DNA of 29,385 bases from an uncultured Asticcacaulis sp. (lineage in GTDB: Bacteria > Pseudomonadota > Alphaproteobacteria > Caulobacterales > Caulobacteraceae), in NCBI GenBank assembly GCA_946482045.1, contig CAMLPZ010000017.1, forward strand, positions 1 through 29,385, read 5' to 3'. Both the position numbers and the translations under genes were made by a program. The notes beneath the pieces were generated by a model. It worked only from the letters and a program-made list of their open reading frames with translations. It made no database searches and was not told the origin of the DNA. The stretch's first letter is position 1; each line of letters opens with the position of its first letter. Below, piece by piece: positions 14,908 to 23,176 of the stretch.

Positions 14908-15918
14908 TCATTCGCTGTCATCCTCATACCCAAGCAGATGCAGCGCCTGCGCCTTCAGCCCCATCTGGTGCGCCGCGTAGACGAGAGCATCGTCGCGGCC
15001 ATGCGTCACCCAAACCTCCGGCGCGCCGACATCCTTCAATGTTTCCAGAAGTTCGGCCCAGTCAGCATGGTCTGAAATCACCAGTGGCAGTTCGACGCCC
15101 TTCTGCTTGGCGCGCGCGCGGATGCGCATCCAGCCTGATGCCGCCGCCGTCAGCACTTCCGGCAACTTGCGCGACCAGCGGTCCTTCAAGGCCGAGGGCG
15201 GACACAGGACCACCCTGCCCGCCAGCGTCCTGGCATTCTCAGGCGTCACTACCTCCCATGGCCCAAGCGCCACGCCCAACGCCTCATAAAGCTCGCACAG
15301 CCTGACCATGGCACCGTGCAGATAGATGGTCTCGCCATACCCTGCCTGACGTAGCGCCACCATCAGCCGCTGGCATTTACCGAGCGCATAGACGCCGACC
15401 AGATGGCAACGGTCGGGAAACTGCTCCAGCGACGCCAGCAAACGCGCGATTTCATCCTCTAGGGGCGGATGACGAAACACCGGCAGGGCAAAGGTCGCTT
15501 CGGTGACAAAGACATCGCAAGGCACGGGCTCAAACGGCCGGCACGTAGGATCAAAGCGGCGCTTATAGTCGCCCGAAAAGACGATGCTGCTGCCGTCATA
15601 TTCCAGCCTGGCCTGCGCGCTGCCCAATATGTGCCCCGCCGGATGCAACGACACCCTCACCCCGTTGACCTCCAGCGCCTGACCGTAAGTCATGGGATGT
15701 TCAGCGCCGTTGAAGTGCTCTTCGCCATAGCGGCTGCGCATGATCGCTAAGGTCTCAGGCGTGGCAAAGACGTGGCCGTGGCCTGAGCGGGCGTGGTCGG
15801 CGTGGCCGTGGGTAACGACCGCCACATCTACGGGGTGCATCGGGTCGATATAGAAGTCACCGGCGCGGCAATAGACGCCTTCTTTGCGGACCTCGATCCA
15901 TTCGCGGGGATGGCTCAT
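14908..15918 (-). CDS. Ligase-associated DNA damage response exonuclease (MBL fold, beta-CASP-like)
   Basis: A 336-residue metallo-beta-lactamase-fold nuclease related to the SNM1/Artemis and CPSF73-like group. The metal motif 'THGHADHARSGH' lies at 36-47 (H37, H39, D41, H42), 'HPAGHILGSAQ' and 'FSGDYKRRFDP' supply the third and fourth motifs, and 'VISDHADWAELLE' plus 'VWVTHGRDDALV' form the C-terminal histidine part. It is expected to trim DNA ends before ligation. The start ATG 15918 has AAGGG 5 bases upstream; an in-frame ATG at 15942 has none. It is divergent from the helicase, with only 35 bp between the two starts, and is followed by the ligase. Confidence 0.93.
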   Translation of the reverse strand: MSHPREWIEVRKEGVYCRAGDFYIDPMHPVDVAVVTHGHADHARSGHGHVFATPETLAIMRSRYGEEHFNGAEHPMTYGQALEVNGVRVSLHPAGHILGSAQARLEYDGSSIVFSGDYKRRFDPTCRPFEPVPCDVFVTEATFALPVFRHPPLEDEIARLLASLEQFPDRCHLVGVYALGKCQRLMVALRQAGYGETIYLHGAMVRLCELYEALGVALGPWEVVTPENARTLAGRVVLCPPSALKDRWSRKLPEVLTAAASGWMRIRARAKQKGVELPLVISDHADWAELLETLKDVGAPEVWVTHGRDDALVYAAHQMGLKAQALHLLGYEDDSE

Positions 15919-15947
15919 TGTACCCTTATATTCCGACGCCATATAGT
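15918..15947 (+). promoter_or_regulatory. Possible promoter of the helicase gene giving a leaderless mRNA
   Basis: TTGTAC (15918-15923) and TATAGT (15942-15947) are 18 bp apart. A start 6-7 bases after the -10 box would fall at or next to the helicase ATG (15954), which has no ribosome site. The boxes overlap the divergent exonuclease start, so the two arms may compete. Confidence 0.4.
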
Positions 15948-15953
15948 TTTGGC

Positions 15954-18398
15954 ATGGCCAGGATTCCGTCAACTTTTCAGCAGTGGTTCGATCAACAGGG
16001 CTGGACCATCCTGCCGCACCAGACGGAGATGGCGACGCGCTACCAGGCCGGACGCTCGACGCTCCTGACGGCGCCGACCGGCACCGGCAAGACGCTGGCC
16101 GGGTTCCTGGGTTCGCTGATCGACATCACCGAAAGCGGCGGCGGCAAAGGCCTGCACACCCTCTACATATCCCCGCTCAAGGCGTTAAATTACGATATCG
16201 AACGCAATGTGCTGGCGATCATCGACGTGTTAAACCTGCCCGTCCGCGTCGAAAGCCGCACGGGCGACACGACGCAATACCGCCGACAGCGCCAGCGCGC
16301 CAAGCCGCCCGACATCCTGTTGACCACACCGGAATCGCTAATGCTGCTGCTGACCTATCCGGACGCAGCGGCGATGTTCGGCAGGCTTAAAGCGGTCGTC
16401 ATCGACGAGATCCATCAGGTGGCCGCATCCAAACGCGGCGACCTGATTGCGCTCGCCCTGGCGCAGCTCGAGGTCTACAGCCCCGGTTACCGCCGCATCG
16501 GCCTGTCGGCGACCGTTGCTGACCCTGAGGTCTTCTGCAAATGGCTGGGGCCAACAGGCGTGCCTGCCGAGCATCTCGACAGCCCTGCCGGCAAGCCGCC
16601 GAAGGTTGCCATTCTCAAAACCAAGGCCGTGGTCCCATACAGCGGGTTCATAGCGCAATATGCCGTGCCCGAAATCGTGGCGGAAATCGCCAAAGCCAGG
16701 ACCACAATCGTTTTCGTCAATACCCGCCACCAGGCTGAACTGCTGTTTCAATACCTGTGGGAAGCCAATAGCGATAGTCTGCCGATCGCCATCTTTCACG
16801 CCTCGCTGACACGTGAGATGCGGCTGAAGACGTTGAGCATGATGACTGAGGGCAAGATCCGGGCGCTGGTCGCTACATCCGCCATCGAGCTCGGCATAGA
16901 CTGGGGTGATGTCGATGTTGTCATTCAGGTCGGCGCGCCAAAGGGCGTATCGCGGCTGCTGCAACGCATCGGCCGCTCGAACCACAAGGTCAATGTGCCG
17001 TCGAAGGCCTTTCTGGTCCCCGCCAACCGCTTCGAGGTGCTGGAATGCGAGGCGGCGATCACCGCCATTGCCGAGCGCCACCTCGACGGCGACCTGCCCC
17101 TGCCGGGAAGCCAGGACGTCGCTATCCAGTACATCATGACGGCAGCGTGCAGTGCGCCCGTCACGCCTGACGGCCTCTATGACATTGTCCGGATGTCGTG
17201 GTCGTATCGCCATGTGACACGCGAGGCCTTCCAGTCGCTGTTCCAGTTCGTCGTCGACGGCGGCTATGTCCTGCGAAACTATGACCGCTGGCATCGCCTG
17301 GTCCAAAACGAAGATGGCGGCTGGATCGCAGCGTCAAAAGCCGTCATCCAGCGTCATCGCCAGAATATCGGCGTCATCATCGAAGCCGGCAAGCTGAAGG
17401 TCCGCAAGCGCCACGGCCGCGGTGGCAAGATTCTGGGCACCATCGAGGAACAGTTCGGCCAGTCGATGCGGCCGGGCGATACTTTCTACTTTGCCGGCGA
17501 GGTCCTGGCGTTTGAGCGCATCTACGACATGACCCTTGAGGCGCGAGCCAGCGCCGCCAGTGAGCCGCTTGTGCCGACCTATTCCGGCGGGCAGATGCCG
17601 CTGTCGACCTTCCTTGCCGATGGCGTCCGCCGCCTGCTTCAGGACGACGGCGCGCTCGACGCCCTGCCGAAACAGGTGCGCAACTGGCTGGCCTTGCAGG
17701 CGCGCTTTTCCGTCCTGCCCGATCGCAAAAACCTTCTGGTCGAGGCGTTTCCGCGCGGCAAGCTGCACGCATTTGTCGTTTATACGTTCGAAGGCCGCCG
17801 CGCCAACCAGACGTTGGGGATGCTGATCAGCCGGCGGATGGAACGGCGCGGGCTGCATCCTTTGAGCTTTACGCTCACCGACTATGGCCTGGCGATTAAC
17901 AGCGTCGAGCCGGTAACAGTCGACATCGTTCACGACCTCCTGTCAGCCGACATCCTTTCGGACGAACTGGAAGAATGGCTGGCGGAATCGCCGATGCTGA
18001 AACGATCCTTCCGAAGGGTTGCGACGATCGCTGGCATCGTCGAACAAAACAGCAATGCCGCGCGCAAGACGCTAAAGCAGGTAACCTTTTCAACAGATCT
18101 GATCTATGACGTCCTGCGTAAATATGACCCGGACCACGTGTTGCTTACCCTCGCCCGTGCCGACGCCATGCGCGAACTGCTGGACCTCGACCGCCTGACC
18201 GACATGATTCTCAACTATCAGAACCATATTGTCTTTATGGACCTGCCGCGGCCGTCGCCCCTGTCGCTGCCGGTCATTCTCGATGTGCGTACCGAACGGC
18301 TGCCGGGCGGCGGCATGGAGGCGCTGTTGGCCCTTGAAAGCGTGGAAGCCACGGCCGATCGCCTGATCGAGGAGGTCGAACATGGCCTCATGGTGTGA
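15954..18398 (+). CDS. Ligase-associated DEXH-box helicase, Lhr family
   Basis: An 814-residue superfamily 2 helicase, the Lhr-type member of the ligase-associated repair set, expected to move 3'-5' on single-stranded DNA and unwind duplexes. Walker A 'TAPTGTGKT' (K46), 'TTPESLMLLL' (124 onward), DEIH (151-154), SAT (185-187), 'VATSAIELGIDWGDVD' and 'QRIGRSNHK' (337-345) are in order. After the two RecA domains comes the Lhr winged-helix and beta-barrel part to the end. I chose ATG 15954 because it fits the family N-terminus; a TTG at 15918 with GGGGA upstream would add 12 residues. Its last 17 bp overlap pdeM, so translation is probably coupled. Confidence 0.95.
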   Translation: MARIPSTFQQWFDQQGWTILPHQTEMATRYQAGRSTLLTAPTGTGKTLAGFLGSLIDITESGGGKGLHTLYISPLKALNYDIERNVLAIIDVLNLPVRVESRTGDTTQYRRQRQRAKPPDILLTTPESLMLLLTYPDAAAMFGRLKAVVIDEIHQVAASKRGDLIALALAQLEVYSPGYRRIGLSATVADPEVFCKWLGPTGVPAEHLDSPAGKPPKVAILKTKAVVPYSGFIAQYAVPEIVAEIAKARTTIVFVNTRHQAELLFQYLWEANSDSLPIAIFHASLTREMRLKTLSMMTEGKIRALVATSAIELGIDWGDVDVVIQVGAPKGVSRLLQRIGRSNHKVNVPSKAFLVPANRFEVLECEAAITAIAERHLDGDLPLPGSQDVAIQYIMTAACSAPVTPDGLYDIVRMSWSYRHVTREAFQSLFQFVVDGGYVLRNYDRWHRLVQNEDGGWIAASKAVIQRHRQNIGVIIEAGKLKVRKRHGRGGKILGTIEEQFGQSMRPGDTFYFAGEVLAFERIYDMTLEARASAASEPLVPTYSGGQMPLSTFLADGVRRLLQDDGALDALPKQVRNWLALQARFSVLPDRKNLLVEAFPRGKLHAFVVYTFEGRRANQTLGMLISRRMERRGLHPLSFTLTDYGLAINSVEPVTVDIVHDLLSADILSDELEEWLAESPMLKRSFRRVATIAGIVEQNSNAARKTLKQVTFSTDLIYDVLRKYDPDHVLLTLARADAMRELLDLDRLTDMILNYQNHIVFMDLPRPSPLSLPVILDVRTERLPGGGMEALLALESVEATADRLIEEVEHGLMV

Positions 18399-19062
18399 CA
18401 TTGTCTTTGCCGGCCATGAGATGGTTCTCGATGCCGGCCTGGCGCTGTACTGGCCGGCGCAGGATGTCCTGACCGTGTCAGACCTGCATCTGGAAAAGTC
18501 GACCTTCCTGGCGCAATTTGGATCGGCAGTGGCTCCCTATGACACCCACGATACCCTGCTGCGGCTTCAGTCCCTGGTCGCCAAATATCGTCCGAAGACC
18601 CTGATCCTGCTCGGCGACAGCTTCCACGATCGCGAGGCGTGGCATAGGCTGGAGCACGGTGCACGGTCGCACCTGCTCGACATCTGCGGCTCGGTCGAGG
18701 CCTGCCATCTGGTCGAAGGCAATCACGATGTCGGCCTGGTCAGGGACGGTGCACTTACCTTTTGCGACGATGTCACGATCGAGGGTGTGACCTTTCGCCA
18801 CGAACCCGAGGGCACGGCGCCGCAGGTCATCGGCCACTTCCACCCCAAACTCGCCACCCATGTGCGTGGCCATCGCGTCGCGGGCAAATGCTTCGCCATC
18901 AACCGCGATATGCTGATCATGCCCGCCTTCGGCAGCTTTACCGGCGGGCTCGACCTGACGCACGACGCGTTCAGAACATTGGCCGCCGGCGATCCTTTCC
19001 AGCCCTACATCATTGTCGGCAATACGGTCGCCGCCCGACCGAAAGCCATACATTCCGCATAG
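18382..19062 (+). CDS. pdeM: Ligase-associated DNA damage response endonuclease PdeM
   Basis: A 226-residue calcineurin-like metallophosphoesterase. Metal-binding motifs appear in family order: 'SDLHLEKS' (D34, H36), 'GDSFHD' (D79), 'GNHD' (113-116) and 'GHFHPK' (151-156). PdeM is a metal-dependent phosphodiesterase of the four-part repair cluster with ligase, exonuclease and helicase. GAGGAGG, within the helicase 3' end, lies 8 bases before the ATG, and the genes overlap by 17 bp. It ends 89 bp before the next gene, in the same direction; no terminator is visible, so read-through is possible. Confidence 0.94.
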   Translation: MASWCDIVFAGHEMVLDAGLALYWPAQDVLTVSDLHLEKSTFLAQFGSAVAPYDTHDTLLRLQSLVAKYRPKTLILLGDSFHDREAWHRLEHGARSHLLDICGSVEACHLVEGNHDVGLVRDGALTFCDDVTIEGVTFRHEPEGTAPQVIGHFHPKLATHVRGHRVAGKCFAINRDMLIMPAFGSFTGGLDLTHDAFRTLAAGDPFQPYIIVGNTVAARPKAIHSA

Positions 19063-19151
19063 ACGGCTTATCCCACAACGCCCGATTGCTTATATCGAAC
19101 TTATTGGAAGCGACCGATTTTACGCATTTCCATGATGCCAGGGTGCTGCCA

Positions 19152-20201
19152 ATGTCTGCTGGGAAAAGGCCGTTCCGCGTGACGGAACTTGTCGTGGGTA
19201 TGATCCTGTTGTGCGGCCTGGCGGCGCTCCGCCATCAAAGGTCCGATGCGGACGAAGCAATAAAGTCTGAGCGCCGCCCCATGTCGTTCAAGGCGCTCAT
19301 AGATATATTCAAGAAGACATGGCAGGAATGGAATGACGACGAAGCGCCACGGCTTGGCGCGGCGCTGGCCTTCTATAGCGTCCTTTCGATCGGGCCGTTG
19401 CTGTTGGTCTCGATCTGGGGCGCGGGCCTGATCTTCGGCGAAGACAATGCCAGCCGCTACATTCTCGATGAAATGCGCGGCCTGTTAGGGACCGACGGCG
19501 CGATGGCCATAGAAGACATCCTCGTGCACACCCATAACGAACCGAGCGGTTGGCTGACGACGACCATTGGGCTTGGCGCATTGATTGTCTCCGCAACCGG
19601 ATTTTTCGATCAACTGCAAAGCACTTTCAACCTGATCTGGAACGTTCCGAAGCAGAAGACCGACTTCAAAGACTATGTTTTAAAACGCTTGCTCTCGTTC
19701 AGCATGGTCGTCGGCATAGGTCTGCTGCTGCTGTTTTCGCTGATCGTATCGGCAGCGCTTACCGCGCTGACCAATATGCTGGGCGACGCCACGCCAGCGA
19801 TCATACTTCAGGGTGTGAACCTCATTCTATCCTTCGCTATCACCACCCTGTTGTTCGCCGTCGCCTTCAATGTCCTGCCCGACATCCGAATCAAATGGCG
19901 TGACGTATGGGTCGGCGCGATACTCACCTCGCTGCTGTTCTCTATCGGCAAGTTCCTGATCGGCCTCTATCTCGGCCATAGTAACATCGCCACGTCCTTT
20001 GGCACCGCCGGATCGATGATCATCCTGTTGGTCTGGATATATTACTCAGCCCAGATCATCTTCTTCGGCGCCGAATTTACGCAGGTGTATACGCGCTACC
20101 GCAATCCGGGTTGGCGGCCGGTCTCAGACATTGGCGGAGGGCAAGGCAGTTCCGTCAACAGAGCCAACATCAAGTCTGGCGGCAACCGCCTGTTCGCCTG
20201 A
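19152..20201 (+). CDS. YihY/BrkB-family inner-membrane protein
   Basis: A 349-residue membrane protein of the YihY/virulence factor BrkB family (once misnamed ribonuclease BN). The family core starts at about 58 with 'DDEAPRLGAALAFYSVLSIGPLLL' and continues with 'SATGFFDQLQSTFNLIWNV', 'YVLKRLLSFSMVVGIGLLLL' and 'SFGTAGSMIILLVWIYYSAQIIFFGAEFTQVY', giving about six membrane helices. Function is unknown. Two starts are possible: ATG 19152, which adds a short extra hydrophobic N-terminal segment and has AGGG upstream, and ATG 19281, at the usual family start but with a poor ribosome site. The frame remains open back to 18762 inside pdeM, which is not used. The last 78 bp overlap the opposing ATP-grasp fusion gene. 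Confidence 0.85.
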   Translation: MSAGKRPFRVTELVVGMILLCGLAALRHQRSDADEAIKSERRPMSFKALIDIFKKTWQEWNDDEAPRLGAALAFYSVLSIGPLLLVSIWGAGLIFGEDNASRYILDEMRGLLGTDGAMAIEDILVHTHNEPSGWLTTTIGLGALIVSATGFFDQLQSTFNLIWNVPKQKTDFKDYVLKRLLSFSMVVGIGLLLLFSLIVSAALTALTNMLGDATPAIILQGVNLILSFAITTLLFAVAFNVLPDIRIKWRDVWVGAILTSLLFSIGKFLIGLYLGHSNIATSFGTAGSMIILLVWIYYSAQIIFFGAEFTQVYTRYRNPGWRPVSDIGGGQGSSVNRANIKSGGNRLFA

Positions 20202-22301
20202 AGTCGCCTCGAGGTGTGCGGCGCGTTCGGTGGCGCGCTCGGTTGCCCGGGCGCGCGCGGCCTCGACCAGGGCCTTGAACAGGTCGCGGAACGGCTTGCG
20301 ATAGATCATCAGTTCGGGATGAAACTGCACGCCGATCCAGAAGCGCCGTGTCGGGTCCTCGACCGCCTGGACGATGCCGTTGGGCTCGCGAGCGACGACG
20401 CGCAGGCCCGCGCCGACGCGCTCGATCGCCTGCTTGTGGATGGCGTTGACGCAGATCCGCCCCGCCCCGATGATGTTCGCGAGATGCGAGCCTTTGCGCA
20501 CGTCGATCGGCTTGCGCAAAAACAACGGATCAATCAGGCCGTCGGATGACACGACCTTGTCATAGCCGGTCAGGTCGTTGTGCAGTGTGCCACCGGCAAA
20601 GACATTCAGCATCTGCGCCCCCCGGCACACGCCGAGCGCCGGCAGGTCGTGACGCCGTGCCGTGGCTGCCCACGATGCTTCCATGTCGCCGCGCGCCAGG
20701 TCGTAGCGATAGCCCGGCTTGGGCGTGCCCTCATAGTGCTTGGGATAGATGTCTGAGCCCCCGCCGAAGATCAGCCCGTCTATGGTCTGCGGATCGCGCG
20801 ACGCCTTCGCGGTCACCTTGACCGGATAACCGCCGGCAAGCCAGACCGCCAGCTTCATGGCCCACCATGCCCACAGGTCTCCGCGCACCGGCTTGGTAAT
20901 GCCGATATAGGGCCGCTTGCGGGACGGCGCCACGGGCGCCAGATCGACGGGCGCCTCGTCGGCCTTGTAGGTGATTTCCGGCGGCAGCTTGCGGTGACGG
21001 ACCAGGTGGCTGAGAATGAACAGCGCGCCCAGCCCCACCAGTGGGTCCTTGTCGCTGAGTTCGGACGGCGCGTCGCGATTGCGTGCCACGGCCTGGGTGA
21101 TGGCGTCGAGCGCATCCTTGGCCGAAGCCGTCGCCCCCAGTGCGGAAACGGCCGCCTCCATGGCGCGCGCCACCTTGCCAGTGGCAAGGTTTTCCCTGGC
21201 CCGCCGCCAGGCATCGGCGGCCGCACTCAGGTGCGGGTCCGACGCTGCGATTTCCTCCAGCGTCGCCAGCAGCCATACCGCCGGTGTCTTGGTGACGACG
21301 CCGACCTGCGGCTCCGGCTCCTCGAAGCGCTTGCCGATCGTCTGGAGGTACAGCAGCCAGGGAAAATCGACGCCGGTTTCAATCGAATGAAAGATTCCGG
21401 CCCAGAATCGGGCATTGACCTCGATGACCTGCGGCACGTGGTCGGCGTCGCCGTCCCAGCGAAAGTCGATTTCGCACACGCCGTGCCATTTGGTCTCAAG
21501 CATCAGTTGCGCCACCGCATCGCGAAACGGCTCGGCATCGACCGACTCGCGGATGGCCCCCGCGCCGGCCTTGCGGGGATAGGTAGCGATGTTCTTGTAG
21601 GCCATCATCGCTTCGATGATGCCGTGGCGCGCCAGGACGCCGACGCAATAGTCCTCGCCGGCGGCGAAGGTCTGGATCAGGGGCGGCGGATCGAACCCCA
21701 GCGCTTCGGCCTGTTCGTGCAGTTCTTCCGGCGTATGGGCGATCGACACGCCGCGACCGCCGACGCCGGTCACCGGCTTGACGACCAGGGGCAAGTGGGC
21801 TTCCAGCGCCGCGACCTCCGCGATGCTGCGCGGCGAATAGCCGCGCGGCGCAGGCAGGTCGATGCGCGCCGCCAGCTCCGACAGCCGGTCCTTGGGGTTG
21901 ACCATGTCGAGGCTGGCCACCGACGGTGCCGAAACCTTGATCAGCGGCTCGAAGCGTTCGCGATGGCGCGCGATCAGCTCAATATCGCGGAAAGCCGGCA
22001 TGAGGACATAAGGAGTGCCGTCGCGCGGCGCGTAGGTTCTAACCGCCGCCTCCAGGTCATCGAGGAACTCCGCCGGGCGCGTCTCCCACGGTGCGACGAC
22101 AAAAGTCTCGCGTACATGTTTCGAAAAACTGAGAACCGTCATCGACACGTCGTCGCAGCCAATGACCTCTATGCCCTGCCGCGCCAGGGAACGAGCGATG
22201 ACCAGCGCCATCAGGCTGCGGCCATAGGTCAGGATAACCCGCCCGGCCGGCTTGACGGCCGCGTGAGCGCTGCCGCCGTCACGCTTCCCGAGAATGCTCA
22301 C
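20124..22301 (-). CDS. Fusion of an ATP-grasp ligase and a class I glutamine amidotransferase-like (peptidase C26) domain
   Basis: A 725-residue cytoplasmic protein with two enzymes joined. Residues about 20-330 are ATP-grasp: 'PLVVKPVTGVGGRGVSI' (K175) is the flexible ATP loop and 'QVIEVNARFWAG' (E294, N296) the metal site. A helical linker follows. Residues about 462-690 are C26-like: 'IDGLIFGGGSDIYPKHY', nucleophile C559 in 'LGVCRGAQMLNV', and 'GVQFHPE' (H661, E663). Such domains (PuuD type) hydrolyse gamma-glutamyl amides. ATP-grasp enzymes join a carboxylate to an amine, so a linked make-and-break pair or ammonia supply to the ligase are both possible; the substrate is unknown. The start is GTG 22301, with a weak GGTGGGG upstream. 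The Ala/Glu-rich tail overlaps the 3' end of the YihY gene by 78 bp. Confidence 0.85.
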   Translation of the reverse strand: MSILGKRDGGSAHAAVKPAGRVILTYGRSLMALVIARSLARQGIEVIGCDDVSMTVLSFSKHVRETFVVAPWETRPAEFLDDLEAAVRTYAPRDGTPYVLMPAFRDIELIARHRERFEPLIKVSAPSVASLDMVNPKDRLSELAARIDLPAPRGYSPRSIAEVAALEAHLPLVVKPVTGVGGRGVSIAHTPEELHEQAEALGFDPPPLIQTFAAGEDYCVGVLARHGIIEAMMAYKNIATYPRKAGAGAIRESVDAEPFRDAVAQLMLETKWHGVCEIDFRWDGDADHVPQVIEVNARFWAGIFHSIETGVDFPWLLYLQTIGKRFEEPEPQVGVVTKTPAVWLLATLEEIAASDPHLSAAADAWRRARENLATGKVARAMEAAVSALGATASAKDALDAITQAVARNRDAPSELSDKDPLVGLGALFILSHLVRHRKLPPEITYKADEAPVDLAPVAPSRKRPYIGITKPVRGDLWAWWAMKLAVWLAGGYPVKVTAKASRDPQTIDGLIFGGGSDIYPKHYEGTPKPGYRYDLARGDMEASWAATARRHDLPALGVCRGAQMLNVFAGGTLHNDLTGYDKVVSSDGLIDPLFLRKPIDVRKGSHLANIIGAGRICVNAIHKQAIERVGAGLRVVAREPNGIVQAVEDPTRRFWIGVQFHPELMIYRKPFRDLFKALVEAARARATERATERAAHLEATSGEQAVAARLDVGSVDGTALPSANV

Positions 22302-22433
22302 CGCTTGCCCACCCCACCAAACAACAAGATATTTACCTTATGATTACCGCGTCTTATGACATTTCTTAGACGGTTGGGGTATAAAATTTCCATGCCGTCT
22401 TTCTGTGCCGGCGCAGCTTGAAGATATGTCGCC

Positions 22434-23141
22434 GTGAACAGGCCGCCAATAACCAAAGCCGTCGTCATTGTGCTCCTGGCACTGGCCATACTCGGTGGCA
22501 TGGCGCTGGCGTGGAGCATCGACGACGGCTTCGGCATGGTCAAGGGTGTGCTCGTGATGCTGGACGACCTCGCCGGCCGTCATCCGGTCGTCAGCGCCGT
22601 CCTTTTCCTGGCCGCTCACGTCACAATCGCGGCCTTGTGGCTGCCAATGGAAATCCTGATGATGACGGCGGCCGGCGCCCTGTTCGGCTTTGTCGAAGGT
22701 GTGATCCTGGCCTCCTTCGGCACCAGCATCGGCGCGACCCTGGCCTTCCTCGAAGCGCGCTTTCTGTTGCGCGACACCGTCATGCGGCGCTTCGGCCGCC
22801 ATCTTGCCCGCGTCGACGAAGGCATGGCGCGCGACGGCCCTTTCTACCTGTTTTCACTCAGGCTATTGCCGGTCTTTCCATTTTTCCTGACAAATGTGAC
22901 CATGGGGCTGACGGCTCTGCCGGTCAGGACCTTTTACGTCGTCAGCCAGTTGGCGCTGCTGCCGGCAGTCATGGTCTATGTCAATGCCGGAACCCAGGTC
23001 GCGAAACTTGAAAGCCTCTCGGATATCGTGTCGCCGGAACTGATCATGACCCTGGCGGCGATGGCCCTGCTGCCATGGGCCGGCAAGGCATTGGTGATAT
23101 TATTCCAAAAGTCCGGAACACATAAAAAGGGAGAGCCCTAA
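22434..23141 (+). CDS. TVP38/TMEM64 (VTT-domain, DedA-like) membrane protein
   Basis: A 235-residue inner-membrane protein with about six hydrophobic segments. The VTT core spans about 62-190: 'LPMEILMMTAAGALFGFVEGVILASFGTSIGATLAFLEAR' with the conserved Gly-rich re-entrant loop, then 'FSLRLLPVFPFFLTNVTMGLTALPVRTFYVVS'. The related DedA and TMEM41 proteins move or scramble lipids; the role of this one is not known. The start is GTG 22434, with a weak GAAG about 10 bases before. It is divergent from the ATP-grasp fusion gene (132 bp between starts). Its stop codon lies within the loop of the hairpin that ends the opposing repeat-protein gene. Confidence 0.85.
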   Translation: MNRPPITKAVVIVLLALAILGGMALAWSIDDGFGMVKGVLVMLDDLAGRHPVVSAVLFLAAHVTIAALWLPMEILMMTAAGALFGFVEGVILASFGTSIGATLAFLEARFLLRDTVMRRFGRHLARVDEGMARDGPFYLFSLRLLPVFPFFLTNVTMGLTALPVRTFYVVSQLALLPAVMVYVNAGTQVAKLESLSDIVSPELIMTLAAMALLPWAGKALVILFQKSGTHKKGEP

Positions 23142-23149
23142 GCCCTCCC
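23124..23149 (-). terminator. Rho-independent terminator of the repeat-protein gene, overlapping the TVP38-type stop
   Basis: Read leftward, GGGAGGGC and GCTCTCCC pair (one mismatch) around 5 bases and are followed by five T. It lies 28 bp after the stop at 23177. The same stem includes the last codons and stop of the rightward membrane protein gene. Confidence 0.75.
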
Positions 23150-23176
23150 CTGTCTTCAGGTGTTGATGACCAGGAC

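Noticed and set aside
18762..19151. N-terminal extension of the YihY-family frame into pdeM
   Set aside because: The frame is merely open; it overlaps the conserved end of PdeM, and the family domain starts after 19281.
18382..22301. A joint system of PdeM, YihY protein and ATP-grasp fusion
   Set aside because: The third gene is convergent with the second, spacing is irregular and no shared function can be argued; adjacency alone is not enough.
20994..22343. 449-codon plus-strand frame across the ATP-grasp fusion gene
   Set aside because: The opposing frame has two intact enzyme active sites, whereas this one has low-complexity Arg/His/Gln-rich sequence and no ribosome site.
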